A stretch of 10,313 nucleotides of DNA from Corynebacterium accolens. Its GTDB lineage: Bacteria > Actinomycetota > Actinomycetes > Mycobacteriales > Mycobacteriaceae. Within the stretch, counting starts at the first letter, position 1. Every line of letters begins with the position of its first letter. The position numbers and the translations under genes were made by a program. Shown here piece by piece: positions 1 to 6,320 of the stretch. Under the pieces are notes generated by a model. That model saw only the letters and a program-made list of their open reading frames with translations, was not told the DNA's origin and searched no databases. The stretch covers positions 1,400,557 to 1,410,869 of the forward strand of contig NZ_CP100376.1 in the NCBI RefSeq assembly GCF_030515985.1, in the 5' to 3' direction.

Positions 1-49
1 CCTCAACGAGGCCAACCGCCGTGATGACGAGGAAAACGGTCGCATCTAA
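1..49 (+). CDS. qcrB: C-terminal end of probable cytochrome bc1 subunit QcrB (partial)
   Basis: Only the last 15 codons plus a TAA stop (47-49) are present, read in the frame whose first full codon begins at base 2. The visible tail is charged and hydrophilic, ending in DDEENGRI. No domain can be seen, so the name rests on gene order: in corynebacteria and mycobacteria the cytochrome bc1 cytochrome b gene lies upstream of the NlpC/P60-pimB'-glk-aroG block. QcrB is the membrane cytochrome b of the bc1-aa3 respiratory supercomplex. A strong hairpin lies 34 bases after the stop, as expected for the end of an operon. The other two forward frames give either an early stop or an unlikely composition. 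The fact that a + strand gene ends here is firmer than its identity. Confidence 0.5.
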   Translation, partial: LNEANRRDDEENGRI

Positions 50-82
50 CCTTTCCTTGGGTTAGCTCGATACACGCTCACT

Positions 83-137
83 AAACGAGCCCGCTAAGCC
101 ACCAATACTTGGTGGTAAGCGGGCTCGTTTCAGTTTT
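83..137 (+). terminator. Hairpin terminator after the upstream gene
   Basis: Bases 83-95 pair perfectly with 118-130 (13 bp, AAACGAGCCCGCT with its complement). After a small internal loop, the stem continues with CCACCAA/TTGGTGG around a TAC loop. The following bases are only moderately T-rich (CAGTTTT), so termination may be incomplete. It stands between the first gene and the long non-coding stretch. Bases 63-72 and 182-191 are also perfectly complementary over 10 bp and bracket this hairpin. Confidence 0.75.
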
Positions 138-1060
138 GGGACCGTCGCTTTTTAAGGAATCGCGGCTTACTGTTGCTGGGCTATCGAGCTAGGAGTCGGC
201 ACATAATGCAGACATCCTGGGACTGTCTCTTTTGGGCGAAAACCGGATATTTGCCTGAAATAACTTGGTAGATGGCCTCGCACAAACGCGGGGTCAACCT
301 AGGAGGTAAGAACTTCGTCGTCCTTCACATACGGGAATGGAAGTACCGACAAACGCCGGCTCACGCGGAAACGCCTTGTCTAGCGGTGGGCAATAGCGCC
401 AGCCCTGTTAGTTAGCAGTAGGGTAGCCGTCCTAGGAGCATGAGGTTGCCACTGAGCCTGGGATGGAAGATTTCCGTAATGAGGGCCTTCAAACGAGTCC
501 ATAGCCGGCATTTGCCTTTAAACGTGGTCTTCAGGGCTTCGGAATAGCTATTGCACACCCTCCAGCCCTCATGTGTTCTTTTCCCGTTGCTTCACTTTTG
601 GACACAGTTAGCACAGTTCTTATTGGCAGCTTTTCTGCTGTAGTCATCACCACTAGAAGCGTGAGACTTACCTAGGTCCTTTGCTACAGCTTTTTGCCGA
701 TGCCAGGACTCTTCGAGCGTATCGTCTCCATGAGCAGTCGCAGGATCCACGTTCGTATCCTCTTCGCCATTTCGCCTGGGTAATTTAAGAGCACCGTGCT
801 CTGTGCAGACACTTGGCTTGAGACTCGTCGGGAGCCGGCAGGCGACCGTTCCTCGGAGCGCGAAGAGTAGGCGTTATTCTCCGCCCTTAGATACTGCAGT
901 GAGGTTTTCGTTCGTGCCGGACCTTTAAAACAAGTATTGCCGGCCGCTGCAATGACTAGGCGGACCAAGGCCTTTCTATAGGGGCGCACGCCGTAAAGCG
1001 AGGGACCGGGCTAGACTCATCCTCCTTTGCCCGGTGGGTAGTGGAAGCGGCGTTACCTAA

Positions 1061-1200
1061 CAGGGCCCAGTGCTTGGCAACAAGCCGGGGGATGGGCCCC
1101 TAGGTTTAACGCGCAATAGGCTCGCGGGTTCAGTAAAACCCCGGAGGGGGTACCGCTGCATAGGGCGGCCGGTTTTACGCGATCAGAGGGCGTTAAAGGA
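1061..1200 (+). ncRNA. Nested helical domain with GCAA tetraloop inside the candidate RNA
   Basis: First arm: 1063-1069 pairs with 1093-1099 (7 bp, GGGCCCA/TGGGCCC) and encloses 1072-1076/1081-1085 (GCTTG/CAAGC) capped by GCAA, a GNRA tetraloop. Second arm: 1105-1112 pairs with 1190-1197 (8 bp, TTTAACGC/GCGTTAAA). Nested inside it are 1122-1125/1179-1182 (TCGC/GCGA), then 1133-1140/1171-1178 (8 bp, GTAAAACC/GGTTTTAC), then 1153-1157/1164-1168. Four stacked, correctly nested helices within 93 bases are hard to obtain by chance. An alternative hairpin, 1126-1130/1137-1141 (GGGTT/AACCC), would exclude the 1133-1140 helix. Confidence 0.55.
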
Positions 1201-1257
1201 CGGGGCTGATGGTACGAAAGTGATTGTCACACATAGTATGTGTCGAAAGTCACCAAA

Positions 1258-1263
1258 TATAAT
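1258..1263 (+). promoter_or_regulatory. Possible internal -10 element TATAAT
   Basis: This is a perfect TATAAT in an AT-rich linker of the candidate RNA. No good -35 lies at 16-19 bases upstream, and a hairpin occupies that space. If used, it would give the downstream NlpC/P60 gene a leader of about 410 bases. It could equally be an unpaired linker. Confidence 0.25.
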
Positions 1264-1681
1264 TTTTGAACTTGTTGAAGCCCTCGTTTATGGAACGAGT
1301 AACCGCCGGAGGTGGGGTACGCCTAGGCTATTGTCCCAGTGTAGGGGCCTTAAAAATCAGTAATAGCTTTATTGAATCTTCGACAGGTCCGGTTTGTCTC
1401 GGCTTGGTCAAAATAAGATAACGAACGTGTAACAAAGCTAGATCCGGGGTAGTGAATGGACATTGATTGTGATGATTTCGTAACCTATTCGAGACATTGA
1501 GTTACCGCCCGAAAGGTGCTCAATAGGAAATGAAAATTTAAAGCGTCGCATCTGGCTCCTCCTAGTGAGGGGCCGAGTGGAGGAAGGCCTAAAGGAACGG
1601 TCTTCTAATGAACACTAGGCCCTAGGGTCAGAGCTTTTCTACAAGGAAAGTAGACGCGTAGGAAGATTTGGAGTTTTTCTC

Positions 1682-2311
1682 GTGGCAAAGCACCGTCGTC
1701 AGGGCACTGTAAATACCCGTCGTATCGCATCTACTGCAGCTATCGCTGCAACCGCAGCTGTCGCCGCCCCGGGCGTCGCTCAGGCTGCCGAGGTCGTTGT
1801 TCCTAATACCGACTACCGTTTCGAGGTTGCCGGTCTGGAAAACGTCCCGAACATTGACCAGGTCCCAAACATTGACAAGTACGTCCCGTCCTTGGGCCAG
1901 GTTTCCAACCAGGGTGGCGACGACTTCGTCGCTGCTGCAGAGCAGCAGGCTGCTCCGGCCCCGTCCACCGTTGGTCAGAAGGCTCTGGAAGCTGCACGCT
2001 CCGCCCTTGGCTCGCCGTACGTTTATGGCGCTGCTGGCCCGAACGCTTTCGACTGCTCCGGTTTGACCAGCTGGGCTTACTCCCAGGCTGGCGTTCAGAT
2101 TCCGCGTACCTCCCAGGCTCAGGCTGCTGGCGGTACCCCTGTTTCCTTGGACCAGCTCCAGCCTGGTGACATCATTTCCTACTACGGTGGCGCTTCCCAC
2201 GTCGGTATCTACACCGGCAACGGGACCATCATTGACGCGCTTAACTCCGGCACCCCTGTGCAGGAGCGCGACTTGAACTACATGCCGATTAACAATGCCG
2301 TGCGCTTCTAA
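1682..2311 (+). CDS. Secreted NlpC/P60 peptidoglycan endopeptidase (first of pair)
   Basis: This is a 209-residue secreted cell-wall hydrolase. The GTG start has a TTGGAG ribosome site at 1668-1673, 8 bases away, and gives a basic N-terminus (MAKHRRQ). A hydrophobic stretch follows, with a likely signal-peptidase site after A35 (VAQA/AEV). Residues 36-100 are a low-complexity linker with two VPNID copies and Ala/Gln/Pro-rich sequence. Residues 100-209 are the NlpC/P60 domain, with catalytic Cys125 (FDCSG) and His173 (SHVGIY). The third active-site position (about Asp185) holds Asp, where its neighbour has His. The family cleaves D-gamma-Glu/diaminopimelate bonds in peptidoglycan stem peptides, and NlpC/P60 proteins are known to aid cell separation in C. 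glutamicum. It matches the cg2402 position and Rv2190c. It lacks the N-terminal coiled coil of the next gene. The large candidate RNA lies directly upstream. Confidence 0.9.
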   Translation: MAKHRRQGTVNTRRIASTAAIAATAAVAAPGVAQAAEVVVPNTDYRFEVAGLENVPNIDQVPNIDKYVPSLGQVSNQGGDDFVAAAEQQAAPAPSTVGQKALEAARSALGSPYVYGAAGPNAFDCSGLTSWAYSQAGVQIPRTSQAQAAGGTPVSLDQLQPGDIISYYGGASHVGIYTGNGTIIDALNSGTPVQERDLNYMPINNAVRF

Positions 2312-2330
2312 TTGGCAGTGATATGACATG

Positions 2331-2363
2331 CCCTTCCCTTTGTGAAAAAGGGAAGGGTTTTGT
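2331..2363 (+). terminator. Rho-independent terminator after first NlpC/P60 gene
   Basis: Bases 2331-2341 pair with 2347-2357 (11 bp, CCCTTCCCTTT/AAAGGGAAGGG) around a 5-base loop, followed directly by TTTTGTT. It begins 20 bases after the stop codon. It separates the first hydrolase gene from the second, so the two are probably independent transcripts. Confidence 0.9.
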
Positions 2364-2393
2364 TGTGCAACGGCGGCTAAAACCCGCTATAGT
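2364..2393 (+). promoter_or_regulatory. Probable promoter of the second NlpC/P60-pimB' unit
   Basis: The -10 is TATAGT (2388-2393) and the -35-like element is TTGTGC (2364-2369), with an 18-base spacer. Transcription would begin near 2400, leaving a leader of about 33 bases that contains the GAAGG ribosome site (2421-2425). Its position just after a terminator supports it. Confidence 0.6.
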
Positions 2394-2432
2394 AAATTTG
2401 ATTTTTGAAAATTTTGAGTTGAAGGTCTTTTC

Positions 2433-3476
2433 GTGTCTAAACGTGTGCTCCCAGCTGCCGCATTAACCGCAGTCCTCGCTGTCACTTCACTTTCTGGCCT
2501 CCCGCAAGTTATTGCGCAGGAGGCGGAACCGAACCAAGAGTCTGCTTCTGAAAACGTCGATGATCTGGTCGATCGCGTCGGAGAGGTTGCTCGAAAGGTC
2601 TCGGCGAAGAATGAGGAAGTCAAAGAGCTAGAAGATAAGCTCGCGGCCAAGGAAGAAGAGGTCGCTCAAGCGGAGCAAGACTCCGCAGAGGCCCAAAAAC
2701 GCGTACATGACGCGCAGGGCGATGTCTCCACGCAGCAAGGCCGCGTGGACGACTTGGCACAGTCTCGCTACCGGGGAGACTCCCGTTCCGCCGTTTCGGG
2801 TGCGCTGGCTGCGGAAGACCCAGCAGACGCCGTAGAGCGCATGGGATACTTGGGCGCGCTTTCGCGCAAGGCGCAACGCACCCTCGATGCCAAGGCAGAT
2901 GCAGCCTCAATGGCTGAAGCGGTTCAGCAAGAAGCCGCTGACGCTGCGAAAAAGGTGCGCGAGGAAAAGAAGGACCTCGAAAAGCAGCGCGATGAACTGG
3001 TAAAGCAAAAGGATGCGCTGGAAGAGCAGCAGGCAGATATCGAAGCTCAGGTGGATGCGCTGAGCGATGAGCAGCGCGAAGCTTGGGAAGGACAATTCGG
3101 CGGCACGGATAAGCTGGATTTCGACTTGGGAGAGATCGCCGATGGCGCTAGCTCTGCGGCTCTGTCCAAGTTGGGTTCGCCCTACGGCTGGGGTTCTGCC
3201 GGTCCGAACCAGTTCGACTGCTCTGGCCTGATGTACTGGGCATACCAGCAGATTGGAAAGACCATTCCGCGTACCTCGCAAGCACAAATTGCAGGTGGCA
3301 CGTCCGTGCCGGTGGATCAGCTGCAGCCCGGCGATATCGTGGGCTACTACCCAGGAGTTACCCACGTCGGAATGTACATTGGCAACGGCCAGGTAGTACA
3401 CGCCTCGACCTATGGCGTGCCAGTTCAGGTCGTGCCACTCAACTCGATGCCTATTTCGGGGACTGCGCGATTCTAA
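2433..3476 (+). CDS. Secreted coiled-coil NlpC/P60 peptidoglycan endopeptidase (second of pair, RipA-like layout)
   Basis: This 347-residue protein starts at GTG with GAAGG 7 bases upstream. Residues 1-28 are a signal peptide with a likely cut after VIA. Residues 40-215 are rich in Lys, Glu, Gln and Ala in heptad-like order, typical of a long coiled coil and much like the N-terminal region of RipA-type hydrolases. Such segments often hold the enzyme inactive or bind divisome partners. Residues 235-347 are the NlpC/P60 domain, with Cys263 (FDCSG), His311 (THVGMY) and His323 (VVHAS), a complete triad. The catalytic domain closely resembles that of the preceding gene, sharing IPRTSQAQ and DQLQPGDI, so the two are tandem paralogues. 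Its TAA stop is immediately followed by the GTG of pimB', so the two are probably cotranscribed. It matches the cg2401 position. Confidence 0.9.
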   Translation: MSKRVLPAAALTAVLAVTSLSGLPQVIAQEAEPNQESASENVDDLVDRVGEVARKVSAKNEEVKELEDKLAAKEEEVAQAEQDSAEAQKRVHDAQGDVSTQQGRVDDLAQSRYRGDSRSAVSGALAAEDPADAVERMGYLGALSRKAQRTLDAKADAASMAEAVQQEAADAAKKVREEKKDLEKQRDELVKQKDALEEQQADIEAQVDALSDEQREAWEGQFGGTDKLDFDLGEIADGASSAALSKLGSPYGWGSAGPNQFDCSGLMYWAYQQIGKTIPRTSQAQIAGGTSVPVDQLQPGDIVGYYPGVTHVGMYIGNGQVVHASTYGVPVQVVPLNSMPISGTARF

Positions 3477-4580
3477 GTGGCCCGCATACTGCTGGTAACG
3501 AATGACTTTCCTCCCAAAGTCGGAGGAATCCAGTCCTACCTGCGGGACTACCTAGAAGCGCTCAACCCAGACGATGTCGTAGTATTCGCTTCGACCCAAG
3601 AGCCACCTGAGGACTATGACGCCTCTGTCGCCTACAAAGTCATTCGGTGGCCACACCGCGTGATGCTGCCCACCCCGGCCACCATGCGCCGCATGCAGGA
3701 AATCATCCGGCAAGAGGCCATTGAGGTTGTGTGGTTTGGTGCAGCGGCACCGCTGGCGCTGATGGGAAAAGCCGCGCGGCAGGCGGGGGCGCGCCGCGTG
3801 GTGGCAACGACGCATGGCCACGAGGTGGGGTGGTCTATGGTTCCACTGGCCCGGCAATGCCTGCGGCTGATTGGCAATAACGCCGATGTCATTACGTATA
3901 TCTCGGATTACACTCTACGGCGCCTGCGCGGGCCGTTTGGTCCGCACCCGGAGTGGGCTCACCTGCCTTCTGGGGTCAGCCTAGATTCACTTTCCCCCGC
4001 AACCCCTGCGCAGCGCGCGGCCGCGAAAGCGGAGTTCGAGGTGAGCGGGCCAACCATCGTCTGTATTTCCAGGTTGGTCCCGCGCAAGGGGCAAGACCAA
4101 TTATTGCGGGCGATGCCGCAGGTCAGAGAAGAATTCCCCGATGCGCAGCTAATGTTGATTGGTCGCGGGCGCTATCACGACGTACTGCAAGAATTGGCAG
4201 AGGTGTACTGTCCCGATGCAGTGATTCAGCCTGCCCCCAGCATTGAGACCGCGCTTCATGCCGCAGATATTTTTGCCATGCCGGCCCGCACCCGGGGCGG
4301 CGGCTTGGATGTGGAAGGCCTGGGCATCGTCTATCTGGAAGCACAAGCCTGCGGGCTGCCGGTCGTTGCCGGTGATTCTGGGGGAGCGCCGGAGACCATT
4401 ACGGAAGAGACGGGGATCGTCGTCAAGGGCGCGTCCGTCGATGAGCTCGTGGAGGCCTTGAAGCAGCTCTTGCGCTCGCCAGAAATGCGTGATCGTATGG
4501 GGCAGGCGGGGCGCAGGGACGTTGAAAAGCACTGGAGCTGGGAGATCATGGGGCAGCGGCTGAGAAAGCTTATGGCTTGA
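3477..4580 (+). CDS. pimB: GDP-mannose-dependent alpha-mannosyltransferase PimB' (GT4)
   Basis: This 367-residue GT-B glycosyltransferase probably adds the second mannose, from GDP-mannose, to phosphatidylinositol monomannoside at the cytoplasmic membrane face. That is an early step toward lipomannan and lipoarabinomannan. Seen in sequence: N-terminal Rossmann half with the Gly-rich loop GGIQSYL (16-22); HGHE at 113-116; SRLVPRKGQDQLL (198-210), carrying the Arg/Lys that contact the donor diphosphate; and the retaining GT4 E-x7-E motif, Glu280 and Glu288, in EGLGIVYLE. Length fits CgPimB'. The GTG start lies directly after the stop of the hydrolase gene. The only G-rich upstream sequence is inside that gene about 14 bases away, so translational coupling is likely. 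Family is certain; the PimB' assignment adds synteny (cg2400, Rv2188c). Confidence 0.88.
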   Translation: MARILLVTNDFPPKVGGIQSYLRDYLEALNPDDVVVFASTQEPPEDYDASVAYKVIRWPHRVMLPTPATMRRMQEIIRQEAIEVVWFGAAAPLALMGKAARQAGARRVVATTHGHEVGWSMVPLARQCLRLIGNNADVITYISDYTLRRLRGPFGPHPEWAHLPSGVSLDSLSPATPAQRAAAKAEFEVSGPTIVCISRLVPRKGQDQLLRAMPQVREEFPDAQLMLIGRGRYHDVLQELAEVYCPDAVIQPAPSIETALHAADIFAMPARTRGGGLDVEGLGIVYLEAQACGLPVVAGDSGGAPETITEETGIVVKGASVDELVEALKQLLRSPEMRDRMGQAGRRDVEKHWSWEIMGQRLRKLMA

Positions 4581-4618
4581 TGTGACCCTGGCCCGGTTGT
4601 CGGTATATTCTGATATCC
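4581..4618 (+). promoter_or_regulatory. Probable near-leaderless promoter of glk
   Basis: The -10 is TATATT (4604-4609), and a weak -35-like TGTGAC (4581-4586) lies 17 bases upstream. The expected start point, near 4616, is within 3 bases of the ATG at 4619. No Shine-Dalgarno sequence precedes that ATG. Together these suggest a leaderless or almost leaderless transcript. Confidence 0.55.
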
Positions 4619-5551
4619 ATGCTTGAAAACAACTCCGCCGATCTTACTATCGGCTTCGATGTCGGTGGCACCAATGTGCGCGGTGGAGTAATCACTCGAG
4701 ACGGGGAAATCCTTGCGAGTCGCACCATGCCAACCTCGGGGGATCCGCGCCAGCTTAATGATGACCTGGTAGCGATCGTCGAGGAGCTGCGCGCGGACTA
4801 CCCCGTGGGCGCGGTGGGCCTTGCCGTGGCGGGATTTTTAGACCCAGAGTGTGAGACAGTCCGCTTCGCCCCGCACCTGCCGTGGCGGAATGCCCCGGTC
4901 CGGAGAAACCTCGCGGAACGCTTGGGGCTGCATGTCCGGCTGGAGCATGATGCCAACTCCGCTGCTTGGGGAGAATGGCGCTTTGGCGCGGGGCGCGGCG
5001 CGAAGGATTGGGTGTTTTTTGCCGTTGGCACCGGCATTGGCGCTACCTTGATGACTCACGACACCATCTACCGAGGCGCCTTTGGCACTGCTCCGGAATT
5101 TGGTCATATCGTCGTGGTGCCGAATGGCAGGCAGTGCTCGTGCGGCAAACGAGGCTGCTTGGAGCGCTATGCCTCAGGCACGGCCCTGCCGGATACCGCG
5201 CGCGAACTGCGGCCAGACTATGAGACCTCCTTGCCGCCGTATCCCACCGGTGAGCAGGTTGCACGCGCGGCACGTGGGGGAGACCCACTCGGTATTGCGG
5301 TAATGGAGAACTTTGGACAGTGGTTGGGCCAAGGCTTATCCATCGTGTCTGATGTGCTCGATCCGGAGCTCATTGTCATTGGCGGCGGGGTGTCCCAAGA
5401 TGCGGATATGTACTTAGAGGAAGCCACCGCTGCCATGGGCCGGGATATAGTCGGCGCTGGACATCGCCCCCTTGCTCGCGTTGCAACCGCGGAATTGGGT
5501 TCGGCAGCAGGTATGATTGGCGTAGCTGACCTGGCCCGCCGCGGCCACTAG
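4619..5551 (+). CDS. glk: ROK-family glucokinase
   Basis: This 310-residue cytoplasmic kinase phosphorylates glucose to glucose 6-phosphate with ATP and serves PTS-independent glucose and intracellular glucose from maltose or glycogen. Seen: the phosphate-binding FDVGGTN motif (13-19); the sugar and catalytic site EHDANSA with base Asp111; GTGIG (137-141); EFGH (160-163); and the ROK zinc signature CSCGKRGCLE (173-182), whose Cys173, Cys175 and Cys180 with His163 are the expected zinc ligands. The PEFGH and VGAVGLAVAGFLDPEC segments closely match what I recall of C. glutamicum Glk (cg2399). The ATG start is only 38 bases after pimB' and appears leaderless. It is followed after 23 bases by plsC, so it probably heads a three-gene operon. 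Confidence 0.92.
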   Translation: MLENNSADLTIGFDVGGTNVRGGVITRDGEILASRTMPTSGDPRQLNDDLVAIVEELRADYPVGAVGLAVAGFLDPECETVRFAPHLPWRNAPVRRNLAERLGLHVRLEHDANSAAWGEWRFGAGRGAKDWVFFAVGTGIGATLMTHDTIYRGAFGTAPEFGHIVVVPNGRQCSCGKRGCLERYASGTALPDTARELRPDYETSLPPYPTGEQVARAARGGDPLGIAVMENFGQWLGQGLSIVSDVLDPELIVIGGGVSQDADMYLEEATAAMGRDIVGAGHRPLARVATAELGSAAGMIGVADLARRGH

Positions 5552-5574
5552 AATGAGCGAAGGACGAGCTGGAG

Positions 5575-6315
5575 ATGAAAAACAAATGGTACTGGGCGTT
5601 TAAGCACATCTTTTTCGGGCCCGCCCTGCGTGTATGGAACCGCCCTTGGTCAGAAGGAATGGAAAAAATCCCTGCTGAAGGTCCCGCGATTTTGGTATCC
5701 AACCATCAAGCGGTGATGGATTCCTTCTTCTTCCCCCTGCTGTGCCCGCGCCAAATTACTTTTTTGGCCAAGTCAGAGTACTTCACCACCCCCGGCCTCG
5801 TGGGCGGCATGCAGAAATGGTTTTTTAGCTCCGTCGGGCAAGTTCCCATTGAACGGGATCATGAATCAGCCAGCCAGGCCATGCTCGAGACCGCGCGAAA
5901 GATTTTGGGGCGCGGTGATCTCTTTGGTATCTACCCAGAGGGCACTCGGTCCCCAGATGGACGTGTGTACAAGGGGCGTACCGGGATGGGGCGCATTGCC
6001 ATGGAGACCAATCAGCCGGTCTATCCCATCGCTATGATCAATTCCCGCAAGGCTAACCCGATCGGTTCGTGGATTGTCCGCCCCGCCAAGGTGGGAGTGC
6101 GAGTGGGAGACCCCATTTACCCGCATGACTGGGCGCGCGAACACGGCCTGGATCCGCAGCAGCACGAGACCATACGCGCGTTCACGGACATGGTCATGGG
6201 GACATTAGCCGAGCTCTCCGGCAACCCCTATGTGGATGTCTATGCGGCTGATGTAAAGGAATCATTAAAGGCCGGCCACGGGTACCCCGCCGGTGCGGAG
6301 ATTAAAGGGAGGTAA
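5575..6315 (+). CDS. PlsC-type 1-acyl-glycerol-3-phosphate acyltransferase
   Basis: This 246-residue membrane-associated acyltransferase transfers a fatty acyl chain from acyl-CoA or acyl carrier protein, probably to lysophosphatidate or a related lipid. All four family blocks are present: block I NHQAVMD with the catalytic His44-x4-Asp49; block II around VGQVPIERD (87-95); block III YPEGTRS (120-126); and block IV QPVYPIAM (147-154). The ATG start has GAAGGA (5558-5563) 11 bases upstream and GGAG almost touching it. An earlier ATG at 5553 is out of frame. It lies 23 bases after glk, and its last codons contain the ribosome site of the next gene. It matches cg2398 and Rv2182c. Several PlsC paralogues exist in these genomes, so the exact substrate is open, and phosphatidylinositol mannoside acylation cannot be excluded given the neighbours. 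Confidence 0.88.
   Translation: MKNKWYWAFKHIFFGPALRVWNRPWSEGMEKIPAEGPAILVSNHQAVMDSFFFPLLCPRQITFLAKSEYFTTPGLVGGMQKWFFSSVGQVPIERDHESASQAMLETARKILGRGDLFGIYPEGTRSPDGRVYKGRTGMGRIAMETNQPVYPIAMINSRKANPIGSWIVRPAKVGVRVGDPIYPHDWAREHGLDPQQHETIRAFTDMVMGTLAELSGNPYVDVYAADVKESLKAGHGYPAGAEIKGR
6305..6312 (+). promoter_or_regulatory. Strong ribosome binding site pointing to an AUU start
   Basis: AAGGGAGG lies inside the end of the PlsC gene. Eight bases later, at 6321, is ATT in the frame of the next gene. No ATG, GTG or TTG in that frame occurs before 6378, which is 65 bases from this site. It is therefore the main evidence for the start of the acyltransferase 3 gene. Confidence 0.7.
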
Positions 6316-6320
6316 TTACA

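Larger units (their letters stand above)
210..1654 (+). ncRNA. Candidate large structured non-coding RNA or giant 5' leader (ends uncertain)
   Basis: No convincing protein gene exists between 50 and 1681, yet local inverted repeats are dense. Helices I can trace (left arm/right arm): 210-214/224-228; 234-240/250-256; 273-281/288-296; 345-352/376-387 with a bulge, enclosing a GCG-GAAA-CGC hairpin at 365-374; 403-409/417-423; 431-436/457-462; 463-468/472-477; 479-486/565-572; 573-578/600-605; 627-630/637-640; 788-792/798-802; 936-940/949-953; 1005-1011/1029-1035; the 1063-1197 domain (own entry); 1220-1225/1248-1253 with inner 1229-1234/1238-1243; 1283-1288/1294-1299; 1325-1333/1361-1369; 1382-1387/1393-1398; 1496-1501/1519-1524; 1554-1561/1567-1574; 1582-1589/1599-1606; 1638-1642/1650-1654. 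Many contain G-T juxtapositions, which pair as G-U only if the + strand is transcribed; the GNRA loops agree. Composition is lower in GC and rich in CTAG. Chance alone would give some 7-8 bp pairings, so density, nesting and capping carry the argument. It may be a free RNA or the leader of the NlpC/P60 gene. I recognise no known family. Confidence 0.5.

Noticed and set aside
300..305. Perfect AGGAGG suggesting a translated small gene
   Set aside because: No ATG, GTG or TTG lies at proper spacing (6-12 bases) downstream, and it overlaps a CCTAGG site.
684..989. 101-codon frame on the minus strand in the non-coding stretch
   Set aside because: It has no recognisable domain, Arg/Ser-rich random-like composition and no ribosome site. 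It overlaps several hairpins of the candidate RNA.
1070..1363. 97-codon frame on the plus strand in the non-coding stretch
   Set aside because: It covers the best nested RNA helices and resembles no protein family. Its composition looks like translated structured RNA.
131..1681. c-di-AMP (ydaO-type) riboswitch upstream of the hydrolase
   Set aside because: These riboswitches do precede cell-wall hydrolase genes in actinobacteria, but I could not find the hallmark conserved segments, and the region is several times too long. A smaller divergent one inside cannot be excluded without a model search.
1628..2329. 233-codon minus-strand frame
   Set aside because: It is the antisense shadow of the first NlpC/P60 gene, which has a signal peptide, catalytic motifs and a ribosome site.
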